Below, piece by piece: positions 13,282 to 23,097 of a stretch of DNA of 64,000 bases (its first letter is position 1; the number at the start of each line of letters is the position of its first letter). The notes below the pieces were generated by a model. It was not told the DNA's origin, did no database searches, and saw only the letters and a list, made by a program, of their open reading frames with translations. The position numbers were made by a program, and so were the translations under genes. The stretch is from contig NC_054873.1 of the NCBI RefSeq assembly GCF_018320785.1, forward strand, positions 28,796,196-28,860,195, read 5' to 3'. This DNA is from Cheilinus undulatus. Its lineage: Eukaryota; Chordata; Actinopteri; Labriformes; Labridae.

Positions 13282-16200
13282 AGACCCCCTGGCCTTTGTA
13301 TTGGGCTTTGACCCAGAAGTGTACTAGCATAAATGTTAAGCATAGCAGGAGTCACTTTGTCTGCTTTTATATATCATGGTTGGCTAGAGGTTTGGTGTTC
13401 ACTGCATTTGTTTCAAAGTATGTACAAAATGGACAGAGCTGTAAAGTTTATCCATGTTTCCACTGTTCGACGGACAAGTCAACTGTTTTCTGGTTTGTTA
13501 GCAAGGTCAACTGGAAGAAGGTCCTTGGTAAGTGAAAGAGGACGTATCACCGTCCACCATAGCAGAGGTGGACATCAATAAATCAAATTCTCCTGCTGTG
13601 TATGTATACTAGGATGAGAACCGTAGTTCAGTTAAACTGCCTAATTGTGTAATAACCATAGCTTGATTTTGAATGCATGTTAAAGAACTGAGTAATTACA
13701 TATGTGCTCCATCATCTCTGCTAAGTTATTTATTGCAATCATTTTCTTATACAGACTGATTATTGTTCTCTAAATTAAATGCACTTCCTCTCTGCTTCTC
13801 TGCCTTGTCAGGTGTTGAGTGTATCAAACAATGTCCACAGCAAACCTACAGTGACTCCAGTGGATGGCGCTGCCAGCCATGTCACAGCTCATGCCAGACA
13901 TGCCACGGCCCTCGATCAACAGACTGCAACCTTTGCCGTGGTGGGAACTCTCCCCTGCATGGACAGTGCCCTCTGGTTAACTGCCCATTGGGACAGTATT
14001 ATGATGGTAAGAACAATTGTATTTTTTATTTTTCTTAAATGGTAACTTTAAAGGTTGTTTGTCCTGTGTTATTTGTTCCAGTACAATGCTGTGAAACATT
14101 GTACCTTAATTGTTTGATTCGTCAATCAAAGTAATTGCTTCTCACCTCTCAGAGGAGGTCAGAGTAGAGATCAGTACATTGTCCTGCTATTTTGAAGAAT
14201 TCAGCGTCTTGCTCAAGGACACTTCAGCATGGTGGATTGCTGCTGCTGAGACAGAGGCTTGATCCCTGCTAAAGGCCCTCTAAGTTGAAGGACGCACATG
14301 TAGACAGACACCCAGCTGCACATGTACTGCATCACCTTTCACTCAAGAGCCATTTCACTGGAGCAGTATGAAAAAGCTCCTCTGCCTCAAGCATCGGGCT
14401 CTTCACCTGCTTCCCCTTTGGTGTCTCAGACAACAGCATCCCCTGTTGTTATGAACCATACAGAGCAACAGGGCAGATTGTTTACATTTCTGCCTCAGTG
14501 GTTGGATTATTTGCATTCTTGTTTGGCTTGGTATATTCGATGTTTGTTGTCTGGATTGCTTTTCATTTAGCCAAGTCTTTCTGTGGTCTATTGTCACAAA
14601 ACATTTACATTTTAAATGATTTCATAGCCTTAAAACATTGCTTTACTTGTCAGAAATTAATCCATTTTAAATCTGCAATATATTTTAAGAAGTACTTTTG
14701 CAGGTAAGCTATATAGATCCAGATGCTACATTTCTATTTTGTAGGTTTGATTCTAAAATGCTTGGTGTCCTGTGTTGCACTCAAAATGCTCAATTTCCCA
14801 TCAGCAATAGTTACAGCTTACTATGGTTCCCTCTAGTGGTGAAGAAACAGAAACAAACATCTCAGATTTGGCACCTTCCACTGGATTCCTCTTTGACATT
14901 TTGTTACAGTATGAGTTACCCTGTTCTTCATACTAATGTATTATAATAATTTCAGGACAATATAGTGAATGTCATGCATGTGATGCCTCCTGTAAGACCT
15001 GCTTTGGCCCACAAGCCCTGGATTGTTCCTCTTGTTTCAAAGGTACAAATATTCTCTTTCTTTGGTTCTGACCATACATGGAAAATGTACTCAAACAATT
15101 ACAGTGAAATCTGTTTGTGCATTTTTGTCACAGGGTATTTCCTGGACCAGGACAGTTCCTGTGTAGTGCAGTGTCCATCTGGTTCCTACGCAAATTCTGC
15201 CACTCAGCTGTGTGAGGACTGCTCTCCAAACTGTGAGACCTGCGTGGACACCAGTGATAACTGCATCAGCTGCTCCAAAGGAATCTATAAACTGTTTCTC
15301 CACCAGGGGCGCTGTTGGTCTAACTGTCCAGAGTAAGTAGCTGGGTTTATGTCAGTTCAGACTGATGAAAAGGCATTATGACTTTAAAAATATGTGTAGG
15401 AGTATTTTATTTCTCTATTGTCTCCTGATTTCACTTTCAGAGGTTTTTTCGAGACAGCAGAGGGCTCCTGTGAAGCCTGTGATGCCTCCTGTCTGACATG
15501 CGATGGCATCAACTCCCAGTGTCTGTCCTGCCCTGATGGCCACTACTTAGAGAGTGGCACATGCAGACTTAACTGTTCCCTGCGAACATACGCTGCAGAC
15601 GACGGGACCTGCAGACGCTGTCCTCCACACTGTGATGTTTGCTCCGATGACAGGACCTGTTTCAGTTAGTTTCAGATTAAATAAATAAAAGTGGTTGACT
15701 TTTGAAAGACTTTTATTTGAAATCTCTGATAACAACTAAACAAGCCTCTCTTGTATATCATTTCAGAGTGTACTTTCCTCTACATGATGCTTAATGGTGT
15801 GTGCAAAGCTAGTTGTCCCATGGGCTACTACGAGGACATGGAGGAGGGCCGCTGTGGTCAGTGCCACCCAACCTGTAGCAGCTGCTCAGGGCCCCTGACA
15901 GATGACTGCGAAACCTGCTCAACATTTAGCCCGAAACTTTACAAGGGTTCTTGCTCCAAAGACTGCCCCTTCGGTACTTACTATGAAACTGAAGCAATGG
16001 AGTGTCAAGGTGAGCGACTTGATACACGCTTTTGGCCTTTTTCAAAGCAGTGTTTAATATGCAGGGGTACTAAGTTTTCTGGTCATGCACTACCTGGGAC
16101 CCACCTTCAGAATTTTTAACAGTCCTGGATGTTTATGCACTGAGAAATCTCACCTTTGGAAACTTAAAAAAAATAGTCTTTACCATGTTTTTTATGGTAT

Positions 16201-19200
16201 AAGTGATTTCCTATCTTATTATAAACAAAGATAAAATGAAGAATCGTGAAGAAACAAAGCCAGGAGACCCTGGAGAATGTTAAGCTAAAATAAAGGACAA
16301 ACAATGGTTGTAATACTCCTAAATCCACATTATATAACAGCACCAGCACCATGTTAATCTTAAAAGTTTAGTCAAATGAAATGGACTATTATTTTGAACA
16401 TCTCTGAACACTGTGGGGATCCCACTCTTCCTGATAAACAGTTTCTGACTATTTCATGGTCTGATTTCTTTGACTCTGTGCAGAGTGCCACCAGACATGT
16501 AAGAGCTGCACTGGCCCAGAAGCAAACCAGTGCACCCAGTGTGAGAAGGGGCTTGTGCTGGATCCAAACACACTGTTGTGTGGAGTGACGGGTGACACAG
16601 ATTGCCCAATGAGAACATACCTACATGAAGACCAGTTCACCTGCATGGGCTGTCATCGACACTGTTACTCCTGCGAGGGGCCGGGCAGTGATGAATGCCA
16701 GACCTGTGTGGTCCCCAAATACCTTTACAGTGAGCATTTAACAATTTATATTCAACTGCATGCCAAGAAATGACACACTCTATGAGGAGTGTTGTTCTTA
16801 ACCTTTTGAGGACTCATGGATTTGAGCCTGACATAGTCAGAAATTTGGCAAGCTATTCAATGCAGCTGGTCCTGGTAGTACAGCTTACAAACTTGCAGCA
16901 TGATTAATGTTTGATTACAGTTTTCATCAATTAGCTGCATGTAACTGATTAAAAGGCAGAAAATACATCAGGATAGACTGATGATGCATGTATGACTGAA
17001 AACAGTAGCCTTTAATGTTTTCAGTTATTTTAATCCTCCAAGCATACCAGCCTACAGCAGGTATATAACTACATATTAATGTTTAAGCAGGAAAATTAGT
17101 TCATGATTCACTGTTTAGTGGTATTAGTATTATTAATAGCTAAAACCCCAAAAACCTACTGGAAAGTTGGACCAAAGCAGTTTCAATCAGGAATCCTCTC
17201 ACTTTGAAGCAGCGGTAGCAGTAAAATAAAAACAAAGCTGGGAAGGTTTTTAATTAGTGATGCTGTGATTGATCGCCAGTGATCATTACTGGCTGATTTT
17301 TCTGAACATAAGCATATCTAAATGAATGCTTCTAGTATGCTGTCACCTGGAATAATTGTCCATACTGGGATGAGAAAAGCACTGTGTGTGCATAGAAGTA
17401 GAAGATTTTTTTTCACTTTTTGATCCCAGAGATAGGAGAACAAGTTTGTGCAAATACAGTGTTAGTCATTAATGTTTACTGTCACACATAAAATCTTCGC
17501 ATTTTAATTTCCATGAAGTTTTTTCTTTTGTCTGTATAGTCCCATAACTTTTTGAAAAATCAGGTGTCATTACTGCTGCACAAATATTCTTAAAGCCCAG
17601 TTTGTCCTGAAAAAGTTTGTTTGGAGCTTGACTGTGCACCACACGGTTGACGTTTTATAAGCTTTTTAAAATGGCAAGACAAAATGGTTTAAAAAAAATA
17701 GCAGAGGGCTCAGATAGTTTAAATGATAAAAGTGCAATTCTAACGTAATTTTTTTTTCTAAAACTCCACTGTTACTTGAGAGTCAAAGAGTCCTGAATAA
17801 AGAAAATAAGGTTGAAAAGAAGGGCACTAGTGGTGATACATTCTGATAAATAGAAAATGTAACTTTCTGTCTTTGGTGTACTACTTTACAGACAGCACCT
17901 GTGTGAATGACTGTCCAGTCGGTACGTACAACACGAAACAGGAAGCGGATGGGACAGAGCTGGGATTCTGTTTACCTTGTGACCGCGCCTGCTCCACCTG
18001 CAGCGGAGTATCATCCAGAGATTGCCTCACCTGTTCTCCAGGATATCTGCGACTCCTTCAACTCTGCGTCACACACTGTCCTACTGGGTACAAGGGCGAA
18101 AGCCCTCGCATAATCTTTTACATATTTATTTTGCACAGGACCACAACGTCTTTTTGACTGAGTGTTGGCTTTTGTGCACACCCTTAATCTACTGATACCA
18201 AAACAGAGGCATGTGGAGAAAGCAAACAATCCTCTAATGGAGATATTAGTGTACACAATTGTGTAATTGCTTTGGCATCTCAGTAACTTCATTTTTAAAG
18301 TTATTTTGTTTATTTTGTTTAATAAAATTTGCATTTTAAATGCTTTGATAATAACTTTATCCTTTTTTAAAGAAATATTACAGATATGCTGCTATTTTTA
18401 AGGTTGTGGTGATTCAAAGTGTCTAATGATAGCCCAGCTTTAAAACTATCACAGATTGAACAACAGACTTAAAACCTGAATTAAAATCTAAAAGAATCAG
18501 AAATGTCCACACACCTCACTTGTTCACATTGTTCATGCTATATTTGTCTTCAGGTATTACAAAGAAGGCTCCCGCTGTGAGAGGTGTGACCACTCTTGTG
18601 AGATGTGTACAGGACCAGGGCCTGAGTCCTGCAGGACCTGCCCTCCTCCTCTTCTGGAGTTACAAGGGACCAAACTGTGTGTTGAGCGCTGCCCGAATCG
18701 CTTTTATGTGCTGAATGATTTGTGCAAACAGTGCCACACCAGTTGTCAGACATGCACAGGTGATTAGGGGGCTCTTTGATTTCTCATTTCACAACTGTTT
18801 GGCTAAAGTTGGACAACTTGACAACGTACAAACTTAACAGTGTCTTTCCAATGTGTCAGTATTTGCCTTTCATTCTTCATTATTGCGTTCAGTAGTCATT
18901 TATTATATGATGTATTCATGTTGAATTTGTGTTTGCAGATGCCTCGCCTCAGGGCTGTGTGACGTGCGACTGGGGCAGCACCCTAAAAGATGGAGTCTGC
19001 TATCCTCAGTGTGAGGAGGGGCGATATTTTTCACAAGAGGTGTGTTCCTTTCAGTGGTTCATGTTTCATTTCCCATCTTTTTGAGTCAAACTAGATCAAG
19101 GCAAAAGAGAAACTTATCGCTCTAGCTTTTCTTTACCATGATATGAAAGTTTGTCTTTTCCCACAAATCACTTCATGATACACCATAAGCGTTGCTGCAA

Positions 19201-20918
19201 GAGTCGTACATGGCATGCAGTGGATTTTTATTAAGATTACAAAATCATGTTTAAGTTAATAATTAAAAGCCATAAGCTTTCACACCTTTGTCACCTTCTC
19301 ACAATAGATTCGATTAGCTGAATATCACAGCATCTTTCCACTGGACTTAAAAGACACTAACCACAGTTCCTTGAATTTCCCCTCAATGGGGTAACTAACC
19401 TTTTTTTTTTGACTGGGGTGGCCCCACTGTGGCAGTGACTCATGCAGGGGTGGCCTCATGTATGCACATCATATACAAGAATGTGTAACATTTATTTACC
19501 CTGTCTGATTACACAATATATCTAAACATAAAACTAACACTAAAATATCCTACAGAGGTTTTATTCCTGTGTATATAGCCTTTCAAAAGAAACATAGCAG
19601 GTTGACACCAGTGACAACACACTGTAGGTTCTCTTACCACAGTTCTCACAGCATGCACTACATTGTGCAGCATAGCATTCTCGCTGTCAGAACTGCATCT
19701 AAAAAAAAAATATTTAATTTAACCCCGGCCAATTTCAGTATTCCTTTTATAAAAAATAAAGAGCAGGGGCTGAACAAGTTATGTCCAGTGAGAGAAGTGA
19801 AAAAAAAAATTCCAGAAAATCTTCCTGTTTGATTCTCCCAGTACCTTGTCATCTCCCTCTGTCCTTGTTCCTTGTCCATGTTAATGCAAGCAACAGAGCA
19901 ACAGTGGGAAAACATTACGCTGCATCCTAAGTGATTTGCCAGGACTCTGTAGTAGGAATCAATGTAATCACGCTTTTTTTGTCACTACCTAATGCATGCT
20001 TGCTTCATAGGCAGTTAGGACACACTGTTAGCTTTATTTTTAATTACTCAAAAAGATGTCAGAACTCACAATTTCAAGTACTGACAAAGCAAATGCGGCA
20101 TTCAACAAAAGCTCCAGGCAGCCTACAACACAACCTGAAAAACTGATTCAAGTGTAAGTCTCACCTCTGACAAAGCACTTAGCTTATCTTTATTTATAAT
20201 TCTTGGATGGCCAATCAGATTTCTTGGGTTGCCATGGCCATTGCAATCCCCTTGATATATCCTTGATTCTTCTTAAACAACTGCTTTGTCCATCCAGTAC
20301 AAATTGTCTTATATTGTAGGAAACCTGTGAGCCATGCCACAGCTCATGTAGGCATTGCAACGGCCCTAGACCTGACCAGTGTTTGACTTGTCACCGTGAT
20401 TCTGCTCTTCATGCTGTGGAGAACCGCTGTGCCCGCTGCTGTAAGGCTGGAGGAAACCAAACTGACTGTTGTGTTTGCGACAGCCGCTCAGGTAGAGATC
20501 CTGCCTATCAAAGGACATGTAAGACAGTTTTAATTTACACATCTAATTAAAGCTTTTTTTTTTCTTTCCAGCTCTGTGCGTGGAGGCTCCCAAGCCCAAG
20601 TCAGGTGATGATGAAGGATCAGACCTGAATATGTCATCTAAAGCTCTGAAGCACACAACAGCTGCCCTGCCTGTCGCCCTGCTGCTAGCACTGGGGTTAG
20701 CTCTGGCTGTGTTTGCTTTGGTCAAGGCCCAGGCAAAGAAAAGGTTCTGCTGGAGCCAGAGCTATGAGAGGCTGAGCGGCAGCGCCAGCATCAACATGCC
20801 TCATGGTGTGCCCGAGCCAGACAGTGGAGACGAGGTGGACGTTGTGTACACCAGTAGAAATGGATCAGTGTATCGGCGCTACAGCTTTATCCATGAGCAG
20901 GATGCAGACGCAGACTAG
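4742..20918 (+). CDS. PCSK5B-like furin-repeat type I membrane protein, no protease domain (16 exons)
   Basis: Coding exons: 4742-4910, 6591-6794, 6884-6952, 7130-7172, 11153-11298, 13812-14006, 14956-15042, 15134-15332, 15441-15664, 15767-16009, 16484-16729, 17892-18087, 18554-18759, 18939-19039, 20320-20491, 20572-20918. All introns are GT-AG and the joined frame is 2847 nt (948 residues and a stop). Visible parts are a signal peptide (about 1-16), 16 furin-like repeats of the type CxxxCP...C..C...C..C...C..C (about 17-775), a CCxCC-rich close (about 800-836), a membrane span (about 864-884) and a 64-residue tail ending in acidic residues. The tail motif VVYTSRNGSVYRRYSF resembles that of the PC5B membrane isoform, which has about 22 such repeats behind a subtilisin-like domain. 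No catalytic domain is encoded, because a signal peptide directly precedes repeat 1. Role unknown; a secretory-route or cell-surface binding protein is inferred. No mammalian orthologue recognised. Confidence 0.88.
6591..6794 (+). CDS. Furin-repeat gene exon 2: repeat 2
   Basis: Residues 57-125. Acceptor CCTCCTCAG, donor GTAAAT, phase 1 to phase 1. Carries CRTHCPRGLY...CLPC..NCELC...CAKC and starts repeat 3. Confidence 0.85.
6884..6952 (+). CDS. Furin-repeat gene exon 3: part of repeat 3
   Basis: Residues 125-148. Acceptor TTGATTCAG, donor GTAAGA, phase 1 to phase 1. A 69-nt symmetric exon with the CIDCEMGCKTC core of repeat 3. Confidence 0.82.
   Translation, partial: GRCKTLIQESALTVKWAAKHAL
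7130..7172 (+). CDS. Furin-repeat gene exon 4: end of repeat 3
   Basis: Residues 148-162. A 43-nt exon (acceptor ATACACAG, donor GTGAGT), phase 1 to phase 2. Reads EDPEICNSCVEGYF and closes repeat 3. Confidence 0.8.
7370..8795 (-). mobile_element. Decayed Tc1/mariner element in intron 4, with nested insertion
   Basis: Terminal repeats CAGTGCCAATA... (from 7370) and, inverted, GAGTGCCTATT... (ending 8795) are flanked by TA dinucleotides at 7368-7369 and 8796-8797. The interior reads on the minus strand as a broken Tc1 transposase. Helix-turn-helix pieces such as KSIIKKWKKDGTCVNLPKSG lie at 8239-8427 and the DDE part toward 7500, with frameshifts throughout. About 430 bp of unrelated DNA (about 7815-8246) interrupts the transposase. 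Inactive relic. Confidence 0.75.
7815..8246. mobile_element. Unidentified insertion nested in the Tc1 relic
   Basis: The transposase-derived sequence stops at about 7814 and resumes at about 8247. The DNA between is purine-rich (many GAGG/GGGAG runs) and shows no homology I recognise. No clear target duplication or terminal repeat is visible by eye. Confidence 0.4.
8800..11150. other. Intron 4 remainder, nothing coding
   Basis: An open frame at 10596-10943 has no domain and no splice context. I see no clear mobile element here. Confidence 0.5.
11153..11298 (+). CDS. Furin-repeat gene exon 5: repeat 4
   Basis: Residues 162-211. Acceptor TTTCCTTTACAG, donor GTATGA, phase 2 to phase 1. Carries CRRHCPQSTY...CLSCPTPCTDC...CLAC. 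Confidence 0.85.
11850..12110 (+). mobile_element. tRNA-derived SINE
   Basis: The head has a pol III A-box-like GCATTAGCGGCAGTA and a B box GGTTCAAGTTCC at about 11866. The tail ends in TTCCCTTCAGGGATTAATAAAGT, a 3' end seen in many fish retroposons. It lies in intron 5. The family name was not determined. Confidence 0.6.
12155..12240. repeat. Fragment of a common teleost interspersed repeat
   Basis: Starts with ACAACCCCAATTCCAAAAAA and continues AGTTGGGGCGCTG...AATAACAGAATGCAATGAG. I know this type of sequence as highly repeated in fish. The CCCCAA...TTGGGG start forms a short inverted repeat. Only the first 85 bases are present. Confidence 0.5.
12260..12600 (-). mobile_element. Probable L1-type LINE 3' fragment
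   Basis: The minus-strand frame at 12372-12563 reads KAIKELAEEKENGSFWLWLRR. This resembles the tail of fish L1-like ORF2 proteins, from memory. It is short and frame-broken downstream. Its promoter-proximal side runs into the inverted repeat described separately. Confidence 0.35.
12671..13197. mobile_element. Non-autonomous Tc1/mariner-like element (MITE)
   Basis: The left end is CAGTGCTTAACAAATTTATT followed by AGACCACC. The right end is its inverted counterpart, GGTGGTCTAATAAATTTGTTAAGCGCTG. Inner parts (AGTAAGGTTTGTGCCACAG against CTGTGGCATAAACCTTACT) also pair. A TA precedes the left end; the right flank is TG. About 527 bp with no transposase. Confidence 0.7.
13199..13279. repeat. Compound microsatellite (AC)n(AT)n(AG)n
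   Basis: AC units (13199-13210), about 14 AT units (13213-13240) and about 19 AG units (13241-13279) directly abut the right end of the MITE. Confidence 0.95.
13812..14006 (+). CDS. Furin-repeat gene exon 6: repeat 5
   Basis: Residues 211-276. Acceptor TGCCTTGTCAG, donor GTAAGA, phase 1 to phase 1. Carries CIKQCPQQTY...CQPCHSSCQTC...CNLC and begins repeat 6 (CPLGQYYD). Confidence 0.87.
14120..14300. repeat. Possible degenerate SINE-like fragment
   Basis: CTTGCTCAAGGACACTTCAG matches, in inverse orientation, the CCTTGAGCAAGG segment of the SINE at 11850. No intact ends are visible. Confidence 0.3.
14956..15042 (+). CDS. Furin-repeat gene exon 7: core of repeat 6
   Basis: Residues 276-305. 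Acceptor AATTTCAG, donor GTACAA, phase 1 to phase 1. An 87-nt exon coding for CHACDASCKTCFGPQALDC. Confidence 0.85.
15134..15332 (+). CDS. Furin-repeat gene exon 8: repeat 7
   Basis: Residues 305-371. Acceptor TTTTGTCACAG, donor GTAAGT, phase 1 to phase 2. Carries CVVQCPSGSY...CEDCSPNCETC...CISC and the first CWSNCP of repeat 8. Confidence 0.87.
15441..15664 (+). CDS. Furin-repeat gene exon 9: repeats 8 and 9
   Basis: Residues 371-446. Acceptor TTTCACTTTCAG, donor GTTAGT (weaker), phase 2 to phase 1. Repeat 9 lacks the usual P after the second Cys (CRLNCSLRTY). Confidence 0.85.
15767..16009 (+). CDS. Furin-repeat gene exon 10: repeat 10
   Basis: Residues 446-527. Acceptor TATCATTTCAG, donor GTGAGC, phase 1 to phase 1. 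Carries CKASCPMGYY...CGQCHPTCSSC...CETC and the start of repeat 11. Confidence 0.87.
16484..16729 (+). CDS. Furin-repeat gene exon 11: repeats 11 and 12
   Basis: Residues 527-609. Acceptor CTGTGCAG, donor GTGAGC, phase 1 to phase 1. Contains CHQTCKSC...CTQC and then CPMRTY...CMGCHRHCYSC...CQTC. Confidence 0.87.
16730..17891. other. Intron 11, nothing recognised
   Basis: AT-rich, with no coding exon and no recognisable repeat boundary. Confidence 0.5.
17892..18087 (+). CDS. Furin-repeat gene exon 12: repeat 13
   Basis: Residues 609-674. Acceptor CTACTTTACAG, donor GTACAA, phase 1 to phase 2. Repeat 13 has a longer first loop (TKQEADGTELGF) and ends with CVTHCPTG, which opens repeat 14. Confidence 0.86.
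18554..18759 (+). CDS. Furin-repeat gene exon 13: repeats 14 and 15
   Basis: Residues 674-743. Acceptor TTGTCTTCAG, donor GTGATT (weaker), phase 2 to phase 1. Carries CERCDHSCEMC...CRTC and CVERCPNRFY...CKQCHTSCQTC. Confidence 0.86.
18939..19039 (+). CDS. Furin-repeat gene exon 14: end of repeat 15, start of 16
   Basis: Residues 743-776. Acceptor TGTGTTTGCAG, donor GTGTGT, phase 1 to phase 0. This is the only phase-0 junction in the gene. Confidence 0.83.
19040..20319. other. Intron 14, nothing recognised
   Basis: Only short, domain-free open frames and A-rich tracts. Confidence 0.5.
20320..20491 (+). CDS. Furin-repeat gene exon 15: repeat 16 and Cys-rich close
   Basis: Residues 777-834. 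Acceptor TATATTGTAG, donor GTAGAG, phase 0 to phase 1. Repeat 16 (CEPCHSSCRHC...CLTC) is followed by CARCC...DCCVCDS. A CC-rich close of this kind is also found at the end of the PC5B repeat region. Confidence 0.85.
20572..20918 (+). CDS. Furin-repeat gene exon 16: membrane span and tail
   Basis: Residues 834-948. Acceptor TTTCTTTCCAG. An acidic stalk precedes the hydrophobic span TTAALPVALLLALGLALAVF, a basic stop-transfer KAQAKKR and the tail SYERLSG...DEVDVVYTSRNGSVYRRYSF...EQDADAD. The stop is TAG. Confidence 0.88.
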
Positions 20919-21140
20919 GATGTGGATCAGAGAGCTTCATCTTAGATGCATCATAATTATCTTTGTTTCGCGGACGCTTTCAAATCTGACAGTTGAATTT
21001 GAAATAGTTTGATGTTTAGGAGAGACTGCAATTATATTTTGCATTGGTAAGGTGCTTTTTGAATTCTGGTGTTTATTTTATTCAATTAAGTGCCTGTATC
21101 TGCACATTTTTAGATGAGGTGTATGTGAGGGAAAAAGTGA

Positions 21141-21279
21141 AATAAAACATAGCTGTGTGTATATAAATAGGTAGCCTTAATTTTTTTTTTACTAGGTATT
21201 TAGGAGACATTTGTTCTATGACTGTGTAAGATCTTTTAGATCTGCATTATTTGTTGTTAATATAAATGAATGAAATAAA
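21141..21279 (+). terminator. Poly(A) signals of furin-repeat gene
   Basis: AATAAA at 21141-21146 and again at 21274-21279, about 220 and 360 bp after the stop codon. Confidence 0.6.
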
Positions 21280-21772
21280 TCTTTTTCATCTGATTTAGCC
21301 TACTCATTGCACCTTAAACAAGGGCTCTTTGCCACTGGATAAGATTTTGTCACTGGAGACGGTGTTAGTGGCTTTGCCATCATTATTTGTGCTTTCAGTC
21401 ATGTCCTTGGCTTTCATAGTGAAGGTCTAAAAGCCGAACTAATGGCTCCTAACCTTGCAAAGCAGATGGATTCACCCATTACTGTGTTTCTTACAAGAAA
21501 ATGTGTGTACAAATCCATAATGTATGTCAGGTTAAATGGCTACCTTAAGCCTTAGCAAAACGGAATTGATGTCTACCAGGAAATTTGTGAGCCAAGATCC
21601 TACTGGGACGTTACTGAAAGGATTAAATTCTTGACACACCTCAGCTGGGCACGCCTACATGAATGGATGATTGATTTAGCAACCCTTCATTGAATAAAAC
21701 ATCAACTCCTCGTCCCATTTGGTTAAACTGTAATCTGCACTCACCTGCGCTGTACTCACCTCAAGCTGGGAC

Positions 21773-23071
21773 ATGGCTTTTCCTAGATTTTTACGGGGCC
21801 AAGTATTGCTTTTGAGAAGCCTCTCTCTCATCTTCATGGGAATGCTCTTTTCTCTGGCTCTGTGGGAAAGGGGCTCTCACAGAAAGCCACTGTCTGATCT
21901 CAGGATACCACAGCAGTTCTCTATTGACCTGGCTGGCTGCACAGCCATCATCAGCGGAAACGTAGAGGGGAAGGAGAAATCACTGGAAGAACTTCTTGCA
22001 TCCAGGAAAAAACAGATGCTTTTATCTGAGGACTTTTACCTCAATGTAACACAGGACTGTGACGGTTATATTAAAAAAAGAGGCTTTATCACTGTGCCCC
22101 TCAGTGAAGAGGAGAGGGACTTTCCTATTGCCTACTCAATGGTGGTCCATGAGAAGATTGAGATGTTTGAGCGACTTCTACGAGCTGTTTACACTCCTCA
22201 GAACATCTACTGTGTGCATGTGGACCAGAAATCCTCTCAAGAATTTCAAAAGGCTGCAGAGGCAATAGCCTCCTGCTTTCCTAATGTGTTTGTAGCCAGT
22301 AAACTGGAAAAAGTGGTGTATGCCTCCTGGTCCAGAGTGCAGGCTGATTTGAACTGTATGACAGATCTACTTCACTCACACGTCCAGTGGAAGTACCTGC
22401 TGAACACCTGTGGGACAGACTTTCCTATCAAAACCAACAGAGAGATGATCCAAGCGCTGAAGGCCCTGAATGGGAGGAACAGCATGGAGTCTGAGGTCCC
22501 CAGTGACTTTAAAGCAGGACGATGGAAGTATCATCACAACGTGACTAACATTGTAACACGAACGACTGTGAGGAAAAGCCCTCCTCCTGTTAGCAGCCCC
22601 ATGTTCTCAGGGAACGCTTATTTTGTTGTCACAAGAGCCTTTGTGGAACACGTGATGCAGGACAGAGGCGTTCAAAAACTGATGGAGTGGGAAAAAGACA
22701 CTTTCAGCCCAGATGAGCACCTCTGGGCCACCCTGCAGAGGATGCCGTCTGTCCCGGGATCAGTGCCCGCTAACAATAAGTATGATACATCAGACATGCT
22801 TGCCCTCGCTCGTGTGGTGAAGTGGAGCTTTCTGGCAGGAGATGTAAGAAGTGGAGCTCCATACTATCACTGCACTGGAGTGTACAGAAGATCAGTTTGT
22901 GTTTATGGAGCTGGAGACCTTGGGTGGCTCCTGAAACAACAGCAGCTCTTTGCTAATAAGTTTGATCCAGAAGTTGATGATGTCGCTATTCGATGTTTGG
23001 AGTCAGTTCTACATTTTAAAGCATTAGGACATAACTCAAGCTTGACAGAAAAATATTCAACCACTCTGTAA
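21773..23071 (+). CDS. gcnt3: GCNT3-like beta-1,6-N-acetylglucosaminyltransferase
   Basis: An intact 432-residue type II Golgi enzyme in one exon, as usual for the coding part of this family (human GCNT3 is 438). It should move GlcNAc from UDP-GlcNAc in beta-1,6 linkage onto GalNAc of mucin-type O-glycans, making core 2 and possibly core 4 branches. The membrane anchor is at about 11-31. There are exactly nine cysteines (56, 96, 147, 168, 195, 213, 367, 376, 408), spaced as in mouse core-2 enzyme GCNT1. The catalytic Glu is E315 in [10 protein letters not shown]-glycosylation sites are N91, N256 and N421. The C-terminal [10 protein letters not shown]...RCLE...KALG region looks more like GCNT3 than GCNT1 or GCNT4, and the neighbour BNIP2 supports this. 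It is convergent with BNIP2. A tree is needed to settle the paralogue. Confidence 0.9.
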   Translation: MAFPRFLRGQVLLLRSLSLIFMGMLFSLALWERGSHRKPLSDLRIPQQFSIDLAGCTAIISGNVEGKEKSLEELLASRKKQMLLSEDFYLNVTQDCDGYIKKRGFITVPLSEEERDFPIAYSMVVHEKIEMFERLLRAVYTPQNIYCVHVDQKSSQEFQKAAEAIASCFPNVFVASKLEKVVYASWSRVQADLNCMTDLLHSHVQWKYLLNTCGTDFPIKTNREMIQALKALNGRNSMESEVPSDFKAGRWKYHHNVTNIVTRTTVRKSPPPVSSPMFSGNAYFVVTRAFVEHVMQDRGVQKLMEWEKDTFSPDEHLWATLQRMPSVPGSVPANNKYDTSDMLALARVVKWSFLAGDVRSGAPYYHCTGVYRRSVCVYGAGDLGWLLKQQQLFANKFDPEVDDVAIRCLESVLHFKALGHNSSLTEKYSTTL

Positions 23072-23091
23072 AGCATATAATCAGCTTAAAC

Positions 23092-23097
23092 AATAAA
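23092..23097 (+). terminator. Poly(A) signal of gcnt3
   Basis: AATAAA 20 bp after the stop codon. Further AATAAA hexamers at 23396-23401 and 23581-23593 may serve longer 3' UTRs. Confidence 0.55.
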
